64,000 nucleotides of DNA from PALSA-612 sp046729255 (GTDB taxonomy: Bacteria; Actinomycetota; Thermoleophilia; Gaiellales; Gaiellaceae): contig JBKPGF010000062.1 of assembly GCA_046729255.1 (NCBI GenBank), positions 27,546-91,545 on the forward strand, given 5' to 3'. Shown in pieces: positions 26,328-34,251 of this stretch; within the stretch, counting starts at the first letter, position 1; every line of letters starts with the position of its first letter. The notes beneath the pieces were generated by a model. The model worked only from the letters and a program-made list of their open reading frames with translations. It was not told the origin of the DNA and did no database searches. Position numbers and translations under genes: made by a program.

Positions 26328-27340
26328 TCGGCCAGCCGGCGCAGCGCGCCCGCGAGCACCTCGATCCCCAGCGCGACGTCCTCCTCAGACGAGAGCTCGT
26401 CGGGCGAGTGGCTCACCCCGCCGTTGAGGCTGCGGACGAAGAGCATCCCCGCATCGACACCTGCGGCCGCGAGGATGCCCGCGTCATGACCCGCGCCCGA
26501 CGGGAGCTCGACGGCCGGCAGCCCGCGTTCGGCGATCTCGTCGCGAAACGCCGCGCGACAGCGCTCGCTCATCGCCACAGGCTCCGTTCGCTGTTCCGGC
26601 TCGAACGCGATCGCCGCGACCAACGCGTCGAGCCGCTCGGCGTCTGGCGCGCGGGCGTCAACCGAGATCCTGGCCCGACTGGGGATGACGTTGGCGCCAC
26701 CCGGCTCGACGTCGATCTGGCCGACCGTGGCGACCGCCTCCGGGATCGCCCTCGCCGCCTCGCCGATCCGCTCGATCGCCCGTGCCGCGGAGACGAGCGC
26801 GTCCTCCCTGCCCTCCATCGGCATCGTGCCGGCGTGACCGGCACGACCCTCGAACCGGAGCTCTCCTCGCGCGTAGCCGACGATGCCCGTAACGACGCCG
26901 AGCGGCGCGCCGGCGCGTTCCAGGGTCGGGCCCTGCTCGATGTGGAGCTCGAGGAACGTCGACGGCACCTCCTCGTACCGGCAGAGCGCGCGGCTGCCGA
27001 TGCAGCCGACCTCCTCTCCCCGGAAGGCGACGACCGACCCGCAGCCGGCGTTATCCACCGCCTCGACCGCCGCGACGACGCCGAGGGCGCCGTCGAACCT
27101 TCCCCCCTCGGGAACGGAGTCGAGATGAGACCCGACCCACACGTCGTCCGCGCTGCCCGAACGGCCGAGCAAGTTGCCATGGCTGTCGATCTCGACGGCC
27201 AGACCGGCCTTGCGGAGCCAGCCGGCGGCGAGCTCGTGTGCCGCGTCTTCCTCCGCGCTCGGATGGGGACGATTGGCCCCGAGCCCACCGCCGATCCCGT
27301 AAAGCTCTTGGAGACGCTGGAACGTGCGCTCGATGCTCAC
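26324..27340 (-). CDS. M20 family amidohydrolase, allantoate/ureidoglycolate amidohydrolase-like (short form)
   Basis: The 338-aa product has the zinc site GSHLDSVPEGGRFDGALGV, FRGEEVGCIGS, HIEQGPTLE, the dimerisation lid and SGAGHDA...NGGVSHSPDE of the AllC/HyuC family. It is about 70 aa shorter than usual, and the stretch between FRGEE and HIEQG looks abbreviated, so the metal site may be remodelled. By context it should act on allantoate or ureidoglycolate; N-carbamoyl amino acids are an alternative. The GTG start overlaps the MFS stop (GTGA). Confidence 0.83.
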   Translation of the reverse strand: MSIERTFQRLQELYGIGGGLGANRPHPSAEEDAAHELAAGWLRKAGLAVEIDSHGNLLGRSGSADDVWVGSHLDSVPEGGRFDGALGVVAAVEAVDNAGCGSVVAFRGEEVGCIGSRALCRYEEVPSTFLELHIEQGPTLERAGAPLGVVTGIVGYARGELRFEGRAGHAGTMPMEGREDALVSAARAIERIGEAARAIPEAVATVGQIDVEPGGANVIPSRARISVDARAPDAERLDALVAAIAFEPEQRTEPVAMSERCRAAFRDEIAERGLPAVELPSGAGHDAGILAAAGVDAGMLFVRSLNGGVSHSPDELSSEEDVALGIEVLAGALRRLAD

Positions 27341-28497
27341 CGTGGAATCGTCTCACGAAGCGAGCGGAGGACGGCCCAGGCTGCGAGCGGAGCCGCCGCC
27401 AGCAGCGCGAACGCCGCCTGCCACGATGTCTCGGCGACGACCGCAGCGAAGGGAATCGGCAGGAGGGCGCCGGCCACGAACAGGACCGTCTGCTGCAAGC
27501 CGAGCGCCGCACCGCTCCTGGCGTGGCCGGCGAGCTCTGCCGCTGCGGTGAAGGCGAGACCGTTCCAGCTCATGCTCAGCGTCCCCGCAACTATCAGCGT
27601 GGCGACCAGCAGACCGATCGGCGCGCCGACCGCCGATGCGGAGGCGACGACGGCGACAGCAAGTCCGACGGCGATCGCCCGCAGCGGCAGGACGCGGCTG
27701 CGGATGACATCGGACCAACGCCCGGCGAGGATCCTCGCCGCCGAGCCCAGGATGCCGAGTAGCGCGAACAGCAGAGCGGCGGAGCCGGCCGACCACTCGC
27801 GGCGCTCGTGGAGGAAGACCACGAGGAACCCGACGAGACAGATCTGCGGCGCGCCCAGCAGGGCGCTCCCGCCCGCGAGCTTCCAGAGCTGACGGTCGCG
27901 GAGCGGTTCGAGGGCATGAGACGTCACGTCGGGCACCGCGCGCGGCCCTTCCCGCAACAACCCTACGCTCAGTGTCGCCGCTCCAAGGCAGCCGATCCCG
28001 AGCGCCGCAAGCGCCCAGGCGGTGCCGCCCGCGTTCTCGATGAGCGGGATGACGAGCGCCGCCGCCGCGCCGCCCGCCGTGACCGATGTCTGCCGCACGC
28101 CGAGTGCGATGCCGCGCTGCTCAGGCCCGAACCAGTGCATGATCGCTCGTCCGCTGGCCGCATTGACGCTGGCGCCGAAGAGCCCGGCGAGGACCAAGAG
28201 CACGACGAGCGTCCCGAAGGCTCCAGCCCAGCCCGCAGCGACGAGTGCACCTCCGGCGACGGAGAGACCCGTCGCAATCACTGCGCGCTCCCCGACGCGG
28301 TCCGCGAGCACGCCCCACGGAAGCACGGAGACGGTGGCGCCGATGCTCACCGTCGCGAGCAGGACGCCGACCTGGGTGAGGCTGAGGTCGTAGCGATCGC
28401 GGAGCGCCGGAGCGAGCACCGACGTGCCGAAGAAGACGGCCGAGAAGGCGCCCTGCGCGACCGTCCCGACCGCCAGGATCACCCAGCGGTAGCGCAT
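27337..28497 (-). CDS. MFS transporter
   Basis: The 386-aa product has twelve predicted membrane helices and the MFS A-motif GVLADRVGERAVI between helices 2 and 3. The substrate cannot be read from the sequence. It is translationally coupled to the M20 amidohydrolase gene, so uptake of a ureide, carbamoyl amino acid or breakdown product is a reasonable guess. Confidence 0.82.
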   Translation of the reverse strand: MRYRWVILAVGTVAQGAFSAVFFGTSVLAPALRDRYDLSLTQVGVLLATVSIGATVSVLPWGVLADRVGERAVIATGLSVAGGALVAAGWAGAFGTLVVLLVLAGLFGASVNAASGRAIMHWFGPEQRGIALGVRQTSVTAGGAAAALVIPLIENAGGTAWALAALGIGCLGAATLSVGLLREGPRAVPDVTSHALEPLRDRQLWKLAGGSALLGAPQICLVGFLVVFLHERREWSAGSAALLFALLGILGSAARILAGRWSDVIRSRVLPLRAIAVGLAVAVVASASAVGAPIGLLVATLIVAGTLSMSWNGLAFTAAAELAGHARSGAALGLQQTVLFVAGALLPIPFAAVVAETSWQAAFALLAAAPLAAWAVLRSLRETIPR

Positions 28498-28524
28498 GAA
28501 CTGCGCTAAACCGTAGAGGTCCCG

Positions 28525-29883
28525 CTAGCGCGAGCCTTGAACGAAGAGCACCGCGCGCTCGTCTCTCGCGGCAACGCGCCAGTCGTCCCGACCGGCGAGC
28601 CGCCGAGCGGGCGGGCTGTCGACCGTCACGAGGACGGCCGGGAAGTGGCCGACGAGGGCGTCGCCCCGTTCACGGCCGGCGACCCAGTCGAGATACGTCC
28701 TCTGATCGGGGAGGTCGAAGGCATCCAGCGGGTTGGACATCCACACGAGACGGCCGTCGAGCGCGAGCGCCTCGGCGTTGATGTCGTCGGCGAGGATCGG
28801 CGCACTGCCTGCCTCGAGAGCCGCCCGTGCGCGCAGCTTCTCTCCCGCTCCTGGCGGCGCCGGCGCGCGACCGAGGCCGATGGCGAGGAGCCCGGCCAGG
28901 CAGGCCGCGAGCACCGCCGTCAGCAGCCGCGGCGGCCGGAGGCGCCACTCCCGCGAGCCGGTGAGCCAGCGGGCGGCGGGCACGGCTGCGAACAGCACGA
29001 GCCAGACGGCATTTCGACCCGCCTGGATCGTCATCGCCGTAAGGCCGGTGAGCGCGACGAGCTCCCAGACCTTGGGCCGCGAGGCCAGCGCGGCGAGGAC
29101 GAGCGGGATGCCAGCGACGAGGAAGGCGATGTCGAGCGGCATGTCGAGCGAGAGCGGCGCCCAGAGGCCCTCGTGCCCGACGGCTGCTTCGCTCCCGAGG
29201 ACGCCCTGGTAGTAGCGGTGCGTGTCGAGTAGCGACGGCGTGAGCAGGACGGCCCCGAGCGACGCGATCAGCACGGCGATCGCGGTCACGGGCGTTCGCC
29301 TCAATCGATGGAAGAGGAGGTACGCGGCCGCGACGGCGATGCCCACGAGCACGCCGCCGTGGAGGTTCGACCAGAGGGCGAACAACGGCACGAGCAGCCA
29401 GACGGCCTCCGACGGCAGACGCGTCTGATTGCGAAGCAGGAACACGCAGATCGGGAACAGCGCGAGCGAGAACAGCTGGCCGCGCACGACGAGCAGCGAC
29501 TGCGAGGCAGCAACGCCCACGAGCAGCAGCACGAGGGCCGACGGCGCGTCGGCCACGTCGGCACGGCGCATGTCGAGCGCCACCACGGCGACGGCGAGCG
29601 CGACCGCGCCCACGAGGGCGAACACGAGCCCGCGGTCGCCGAGCCCCGTCACGAGCGCGTGGAAGATCAGCTCTCCGAGCACGGGCGTGTTCTCCCAGCC
29701 TCCGGACGGCGCCGCCGCGTAGGGGACGCCCGCGGGTACGCGGCCGAGCTCGGCGATCTCGCGCCCCAGCGCAGCTAGCCAGTGGGAGTCCGCGCCGATC
29801 GAGGCAACGAGCGCACAGAACGAGACGACGAAGGCGCCGGCCAGCCACGTCAGCCGATGGGCCCTCTGCGACAGAGGATTCAC
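28525..29883 (-). CDS. Polytopic membrane protein of unknown function, GT-C-like layout
   Basis: The product is about 452 aa with roughly ten membrane helices, followed by a soluble C-terminal domain of about 110 aa. The WSNLHGGVLVG loop and the overall layout recall GT-C membrane glycosyltransferase-like proteins, but no catalytic motif is certain. The GTG at 29883 is preferred; a TTG 36 bases upstream is also in frame but would place a 7-bp hairpin (around 29895-29912) within the coding sequence. It follows mqnD on the same strand. Confidence 0.68.
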   Translation of the reverse strand: MNPLSQRAHRLTWLAGAFVVSFCALVASIGADSHWLAALGREIAELGRVPAGVPYAAAPSGGWENTPVLGELIFHALVTGLGDRGLVFALVGAVALAVAVVALDMRRADVADAPSALVLLLVGVAASQSLLVVRGQLFSLALFPICVFLLRNQTRLPSEAVWLLVPLFALWSNLHGGVLVGIAVAAAYLLFHRLRRTPVTAIAVLIASLGAVLLTPSLLDTHRYYQGVLGSEAAVGHEGLWAPLSLDMPLDIAFLVAGIPLVLAALASRPKVWELVALTGLTAMTIQAGRNAVWLVLFAAVPAARWLTGSREWRLRPPRLLTAVLAACLAGLLAIGLGRAPAPPGAGEKLRARAALEAGSAPILADDINAEALALDGRLVWMSNPLDAFDLPDQRTYLDWVAGRERGDALVGHFPAVLVTVDSPPARRLAGRDDWRVAARDERAVLFVQGSR

Positions 29884-29928
29884 CTGGTTGTTATCGGCCG
29901 CGAGCGGCCGAACCTTCAACGGAACCGA

Positions 29929-30756
29929 CTAGGAAACGAACTCCACCCGAACAGGACGTTCATACGCCCCAAGCGCCTCCGCCCGCTGCAAGAGCTCCTC
30001 GACCGCGCGCCTGCCTTCCTCGCCGTAGTCGCACGTCAGGTCGTTGACGTACATGCCGACGAAGCGATCGGCGAGATGCGGCTCGAGGCCGCGACTGAAC
30101 TCCATCGCATAGGCCATTGCCTCGCTGCGATGATCGAGGCCGGTGCGGATCGAATCCCGGAGCACGGACGAGAGCTCCGCCAGCTGCTCGTCGCCGAGAT
30201 CGCGGCGGGCGACGTTGGCGCCGAGCGGCAACGGCAAGCCCGTCTCCAGAAGCCACCACTCACCGAGGTCGAGCACCTTCTCGAGCCCTTCGTCCGCATA
30301 CGTGAGCTGGCCCTCGTGGATGATCAGCCCCACGTCTGCCTCGCCCGTCTTCACCTCGTCGAGGATCCGGTCGAACGGCACCTCGCGGTAGCGGAAGTCG
30401 CCGATCGCCATGCGGAGCACGAGGAACGCCGTAGTCATCCGGCCGGGGACGGCGATCTCGAGCTCGGCGAGGTCGTCGAGCGCGAGCGGCTCGCGGGCGA
30501 CGACGATCGGGCCGTATCCCGCGCCCATGCTTGCGCCGTGCGGCAGCAGGACGTACTTGTCCTGGACGAACGGGTACGCGTGCAGCGAGATGGCGGTCGT
30601 CTCCAGCCGCCCTTCGAGCGCCCACTCGTTCAGCGTCTGGATGTCCCTGAGGACGTGCTCGAACTCGAAGCCGCGCGGGTCGACGCGGCCCGAAGCGAGC
30701 CCCCAGAACATGAAGGCGTCGTCGGCGTCCGGACTGTGGCCAAGGCGGATGCGCAT
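29929..30756 (-). CDS. mqnD: 1,4-dihydroxy-6-naphthoate synthase (futalosine pathway)
   Basis: The 275-aa product has a periplasmic-binding-protein-like fold. It begins with the diagnostic LGHSPDADDAFMFWGLASG and contains LIIHEGQLTY and a histidine region typical of MqnD, which forms 1,4-dihydroxy-6-naphthoate from cyclic dehypoxanthine futalosine in menaquinone synthesis. The ATG at 30756 precedes the motif directly; the longer upstream frame overlaps the neighbouring gene. Other mqn genes are not in the window. Confidence 0.9.
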   Translation of the reverse strand: MRIRLGHSPDADDAFMFWGLASGRVDPRGFEFEHVLRDIQTLNEWALEGRLETTAISLHAYPFVQDKYVLLPHGASMGAGYGPIVVAREPLALDDLAELEIAVPGRMTTAFLVLRMAIGDFRYREVPFDRILDEVKTGEADVGLIIHEGQLTYADEGLEKVLDLGEWWLLETGLPLPLGANVARRDLGDEQLAELSSVLRDSIRTGLDHRSEAMAYAMEFSRGLEPHLADRFVGMYVNDLTCDYGEEGRRAVEELLQRAEALGAYERPVRVEFVS

Positions 30757-30806
30757 GAGGCGCTCGACCCTAGCAGCCCGCGCGCGAGCCGGGCGCACTA
30801 CGTGCG

Positions 30807-31151
30807 CTACAGCTCGTGCAGGAAGCGGTGCTCGAGCTTGGGGAGGATCTCCTGACGCGTGAACGGCTTCACCATGCGGTCGATCCCCTCCTCCTCGAGC
30901 ACCCGCACCTCGTCCTCGAGCGCCTCGTTCGCATGCTCGAGCGCGTCGTCCAGCTCGTAGCCGGCGAAGATGACATCGACCGCCTTGGGCTCGGCGTTCG
31001 GCCTGTGGTCCGGGTCGATCGCACGCCCGACGGCCCACGATCCATCCTCCCGCCACTCGATCCACAGGACCACTCGCTCCGGTACGCCGCCGTCGTCGAG
31101 CCCGTCCACCACACGCTCGGCGAAGCGCCTCGACGGCGAGATCCCCGGCAT
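30807..31151 (-). CDS. Hypothetical protein, 114 aa
   Basis: The product is acidic and mostly helical in its second half (ALEHANEALEDEVRVLEEEGID), with an N-terminal beta-rich part (RVVLWIEWREDGSWAVGRAID). I do not recognise the family. The ATG at 31151 is used because residues upstream of it run towards the divergent small gene at 31175. It is upstream of mqnD on the same strand with a 50-bp gap. Composition matches its neighbours, which supports coding. Confidence 0.6.
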   Translation of the reverse strand: MPGISPSRRFAERVVDGLDDGGVPERVVLWIEWREDGSWAVGRAIDPDHRPNAEPKAVDVIFAGYELDDALEHANEALEDEVRVLEEEGIDRMVKPFTRQEILPKLEHRFLHEL

Positions 31152-31174
31152 GGGGCAAGGATACAATCGCTCCG

Positions 31175-31438
31175 GTGGGCCGCTTCGGCGACTTCTTCCG
31201 GAATCCGTTCTCGTTCCTCTTTGCGACGAAGGGAGCCGAGGAGCGGGTCGCCGCCTACGTCATTCGCGAGCACGATCGAGGCAGGTCAATGGACGACATC
31301 CTCGACGACCCGTACGTCGTGAACCGTTGCTCCGAGCAGGAGATCAAGCGCGTGCTGGAGCGGCCCGAGGTCGTGAAGGCCGTCGGGGAAGACATCGCCG
31401 CAGCTCGCGCCGCGATCGGGGATCAGAGCTCGAGCTGA
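31175..31438 (+). CDS. Hypothetical protein, 87 aa
   Basis: The product starts GRFGDFFRNPFSFLFATKGAEE and is helical and charged afterwards (IKRVLERPEVVKAVGEDIAAA). I do not recognise it. The GTG start lies 23 bp from the divergent hypothetical gene. The 3' end overlaps the convergent GNAT gene by 16 bp. Confidence 0.6.
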   Translation: MGRFGDFFRNPFSFLFATKGAEERVAAYVIREHDRGRSMDDILDDPYVVNRCSEQEIKRVLERPEVVKAVGEDIAAARAAIGDQSSS

Positions 31439-31896
31439 AGGAAGCGGGCCCCGGGGACAGGGTTCTCGTAGTACGGCTCGATGTCCCGGAACCCGAGACG
31501 CTCGTACAGCGCCGCCGCCTGGCTCATCGACGGCAGCGTGTCGAGCCGCATCCACTCGTAGCCCGCCCGCCGAGCCTCGTCGATGACCGCCTCGGCGAGC
31601 GCACGCCCCAATCCGAGCCCACGTCGAGACGGCCGGACGTACAGCCGCTTCATCTCGCACGCTCCCGTGCCCAGCGGGCGGAGCGCGACGCAGGCCACGG
31701 CCTCGCCGTCCACCCGGGCGACGAGCAGTCGGCCGCGCGGCGGCGCGTAATCGCCGGGAAGCCCGGCCAGCTCGTGGTCGAAGCCCTGGAAGCACAGGTC
31801 GACGCCGAGCGCTGCCTGGTACTCGAGGAAGAGCCCGCGGACGGCCGCCACGTCCTCGGGCCCGTGAGCATGCTCGATGACCGGAACGGTCTGCAC
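31423..31896 (-). CDS. GNAT family N-acetyltransferase
   Basis: The 157-aa product has the GNAT fold. The acetyl-CoA pyrophosphate-binding motif is RRGLGLGRALAEAVIDEA near residue 90, preceded by CEMKRLYVRP; the C-terminal ALYERLGFRDI strand completes the domain. The acceptor is unknown. Its start is about 22 bp from the divergent SelW-like gene, so the two share a promoter region. Confidence 0.85.
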   Translation of the reverse strand: MQTVPVIEHAHGPEDVAAVRGLFLEYQAALGVDLCFQGFDHELAGLPGDYAPPRGRLLVARVDGEAVACVALRPLGTGACEMKRLYVRPSRRGLGLGRALAEAVIDEARRAGYEWMRLDTLPSMSQAAALYERLGFRDIEPYYENPVPGARFLQLEL

Positions 31897-31918
31897 GTAT
31901 GCGAAGAGTAGGCTCTCG

Positions 31919-32137
31919 GTGGTGCGCGTCGAGATCCTCTACTGCCCCACCTGATCGGGCTATGACGAACGGGCAGCGAGTCTCGCGGCCGAGCTGACTG
32001 CCGAGGGCTTCTCCGCGGAGGCAATCGCCGGCGGCAAGGGGCAGTACGACGTCGTGGCCGACGGCAACGTCGTGTTCTCCAAGCACGAGCTAGGCCGCTT
32101 TCCGGAGAACGGCGAGATTCTCGGCCTGCTGCGCTAG
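31919..32137 (+). CDS. SelW/Rdx-family thioredoxin-like protein, probable selenoprotein (in-frame TGA = Sec)
   Basis: Read through one TGA (31952-31954), the frame gives 72 aa: VEILYCPT, then U, then SGYDERAASLAAELTAEGF, a GGKGQYDVVADG strand and NVVFSKHELGRFPENGEI. These are the hallmarks of the SelW/Rdx family, whose redox motif is CxxC or CxxU; the TGA sits exactly at the second position (C-P-T-U). Two tandem GTG codons (31919, 31922) can start it. A hairpin at 31972-31990 lies where a bacterial SECIS would be. The protein is likely a small cytosolic thiol/selenol oxidoreductase. Ordinary gene callers would split or miss it. A nonsense mutation is the alternative, but the downstream frame is fully conserved. 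Confidence 0.85.
31952..31990 (+). promoter_or_regulatory. Candidate bacterial SECIS (UGA plus downstream hairpin)
   Basis: After the TGA, GGC (31972-31974) pairs with GCC (31988-31990), and GCGA (31976-31979) pairs with TCGC (31983-31986) across one A-G mismatch. The apical loop is GTC, 25 bases past the TGA. A GU in the apical loop at about this distance is typical of bacterial SECIS elements. The stem is short and was judged by eye. Confidence 0.5.
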
Positions 32138-32811
32138 AGACCTAACAGCACCGGGAGCTCGCGCAGGGACTCGATCCGGTCGGCGTGCTCCGGAAAGCGG
32201 CCGCTGCGGTCGAGCAGGATTGCGCGGATCCCACACGCCTGAGCGCCCTCGACGTCGTCCTCGAGTGAGTCGCCTACCATGACCGCCTCCTCGGCCGCAG
32301 CTCTCAATAGCTCGAGCGCAGCGCCGAAGATGAGCGGGCTCGGCTTCACCTTGCCGTGACTCCCCGACGAGATCCACGCGTCGACGTCGAGCTGGAAGTG
32401 GCGGACGAAGGCGTCGAGGTCGCGGCTCGTGTTCGAGACGAGACCGAGCCTCAACCCGGCGCGCCTCAGCTCGGTCAGCACCGGGATCACGTCGTCGTAG
32501 AGCTCGAAGTGCCAGGCGTGTTCCCAGCGAGCGACGATCTCGCGCGCGACGACTCCGACCTGAGGACCGTCGCCACCCATGCCACGGACGATGTCCTCGG
32601 TGAAGCGCACCCAGATCTCCTCGTCGTGGTCGTGCTCGGGATGCCGCTCGATGTCCTCGACCGCCGCCGCCCGTGCCTCGCCGTAGCGCTCGGTGTCGAG
32701 CTCGAGTCCGTGCTCGGAGCCCAGCGACCGGTACGCCTCGGGGCTCAGCTCCGGCCCCGGCCGGACGAGGGTGAAGTCGACGTCGAGGAGAACTGCACGA
32801 GGAGCCGCCAC
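32134..32811 (-). CDS. HAD superfamily hydrolase
   Basis: The 225-aa product has the HAD motifs: LLDVDFTLVRPG (nucleophile and acid/base aspartates), VSNTSRD, a lysine in HGKVKPSPLIF, and MVGDSLEDDVEGA. It has a helical cap after motif I, as in phosphoglycolate-phosphatase-like members. The substrate is unknown. The GTG at 32811 puts motif I about ten residues in. Its TAG shares CTAG with the convergent SelW-like gene. Confidence 0.85.
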   Translation of the reverse strand: MAAPRAVLLDVDFTLVRPGPELSPEAYRSLGSEHGLELDTERYGEARAAAVEDIERHPEHDHDEEIWVRFTEDIVRGMGGDGPQVGVVAREIVARWEHAWHFELYDDVIPVLTELRRAGLRLGLVSNTSRDLDAFVRHFQLDVDAWISSGSHGKVKPSPLIFGAALELLRAAAEEAVMVGDSLEDDVEGAQACGIRAILLDRSGRFPEHADRIESLRELPVLLGL

Positions 32812-32836
32812 GCGCCGCCGAGGATAGCCTCGGCCC

Positions 32837-34069
32837 GTGGAAGCGCACACCGATCGGCTAGGCCGCGCCCGTGCGCTGCACGCGTTCCGCAGCCGCGACT
32901 TCCGGCTGCTCTGGTCGGCCCGGACGGTGTCGCTCGTCGGCGACGGCGCGTTCCTCATCGCGCTCGGGTGGCGGACGACGACGCTCACGGGGTCGGCGAC
33001 CTCGCTCGCGATCGTGCTCATGGCACACAGCGTCGCGCTGCTCGCGACCTTGCTCATCGGCGGGGCGCTCGCCGACCGCTACTCGCGCCGGTTGCTGATG
33101 ATCACCTCCGACCTCGCCCGCGTCGTGATCATGGGCGCACTCGCGCTCCTCGACGCCTCCGATCACCTGTCGCTCGGCCTGTTGCTCGCGCTCGCCGTTG
33201 GCTTCGGCCTGGCGGACGGCTTCTTCTATCCGGCTGCGGGCGGGATCGTCCCACTCGTGGTCGAGTCGCACGAGCTTGCTTCGGCCAACACGCTCATCGG
33301 CATCTCCAGGCACGCGTCGTTCGTGATCGGGCCCGCGCTCGCGGGTTCCGTGTACGGGATCGCGGGCTCGGCCGCCGTCTTCGGCTTGAACTCGGCGACG
33401 TTCCTCGTCTCGGCTGCGCTCCTCGTTCCCACCCGCCCCCGCGCCTTCGAGCGCGAGCCGAGCGAGGGCACGTGGAGATCGATCGTCGAAGGCGTGCGCT
33501 ACGTCGCCGGCGTGCCGTGGATCTGGGTCGGGATCGCCGTGACGTCCCTGGTGCTCATGGTGGCGATGGCGCCCTTCCAGGCGCTCGCGCCGACGTTCGT
33601 CGCCGATCAGTTCGACAAGGGTGTCGGCGCCTACGGCCTCCTCTTCGCCTTCGAGGCGGGCGGGATGACGATCGGCACGATCGCCTTCGGCCAGATCAAT
33701 CCGCGAACGCATCGCATCTGGCAGATCTTCGGCTTGTTCGCTCTCAACGACGTGTTCGCAGTCGCGATGACGCTCCAGAGCTCGTACGAGGTCGCCGCAG
33801 CGCTCATGGTGACGCGGGGCGTGCTCATCGGCTACGCCATCGGCGTCTGGGCGACGCTGCTCATGGAATGGGTGCCGGAGGGGAAGCTCGCGCGCGTGAC
33901 GAGCCTCGACTTCTTCGGCGCCATCGGGCTCCTGCCGGTCGGCTACGCGCTCACGGCCCTCGTGTCCCAGACGGCGGATACGTCCACGGTGCTCACCGTG
34001 GGCTTCTCGCTCGCCGGGATCCTCTGGGCGGTGCCGCTGCTCATCCGCAGAGTGCGCGAGGCGGCTTGA
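32837..34069 (+). CDS. MFS transporter, EntS/MFS_3-like exporter
   Basis: The 410-aa product has twelve membrane helices and the motif GGALADRYSRRLLM after helix 2, with FRLLWSARTVSLVGDGAF at the start, typical of the EntS-like branch of efflux pumps. The substrate is unknown. The GTG start lies 25 bp from the divergent HAD gene. It ends just before the duplicated tRNA-Pro 3' fragment. Confidence 0.85.
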   Translation: MEAHTDRLGRARALHAFRSRDFRLLWSARTVSLVGDGAFLIALGWRTTTLTGSATSLAIVLMAHSVALLATLLIGGALADRYSRRLLMITSDLARVVIMGALALLDASDHLSLGLLLALAVGFGLADGFFYPAAGGIVPLVVESHELASANTLIGISRHASFVIGPALAGSVYGIAGSAAVFGLNSATFLVSAALLVPTRPRAFEREPSEGTWRSIVEGVRYVAGVPWIWVGIAVTSLVLMVAMAPFQALAPTFVADQFDKGVGAYGLLFAFEAGGMTIGTIAFGQINPRTHRIWQIFGLFALNDVFAVAMTLQSSYEVAAALMVTRGVLIGYAIGVWATLLMEWVPEGKLARVTSLDFFGAIGLLPVGYALTALVSQTADTSTVLTVGFSLAGILWAVPLLIRRVREAA

Positions 34070-34080
34070 CTGCTCGGTAA

Positions 34081-34251
34081 ATCGGGGTGCCCAGATTTGA
34101 ACTGGGGACCTCTCCGACCCGAACGGAGCGCGCTACCCGCCTTTCCGGGGGGGAACCAATGGTTCCACCTCGAGCCGCCTCCTTAAGGGAAGATATCGGG
34201 GTGCCCAGATTTGAACTGGGGACCTCTCCGACCCGAACGGAGCGCGCTACC
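34081..34251. repeat. 57-bp direct repeat flanking a 57-bp spacer (tRNA-Pro 3' duplication)
   Basis: Bases 34081-34137 and 34195-34251 are identical. The spacer holds a perfect inverted repeat, GGAACC-AAT-GGTTCC. The full tRNA is at the high-coordinate copy. This is the geometry left when an integrative element inserts into a tRNA 3' end and is later lost. Confidence 0.8.
34083..34137 (-). pseudogene. Truncated tRNA-Pro (3' part only)
   Basis: The 55 bases are identical to the 3' portion of the intact tRNA-Pro at 34197-34269, covering the 3' acceptor strand, T-arm, variable loop, anticodon arm and part of the D-arm. The 5' acceptor and the 5' D-arm are missing, so it cannot fold as a tRNA. 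It is a likely attachment-site duplicate or a partial tandem duplication. Confidence 0.85.

Noticed and set aside
31952..31954. The TGA in the SelW-like gene as a nonsense mutation or pseudogene
   Set aside because: It lies exactly at the Sec/Cys position of the CxxU motif, and the 61 downstream codons are intact and family-like. Not fully excluded without the Sec machinery.
34083..34137. A second functional tRNA-Pro
   Set aside because: The 5' acceptor strand and the 5' D-arm are missing, so no cloverleaf forms.
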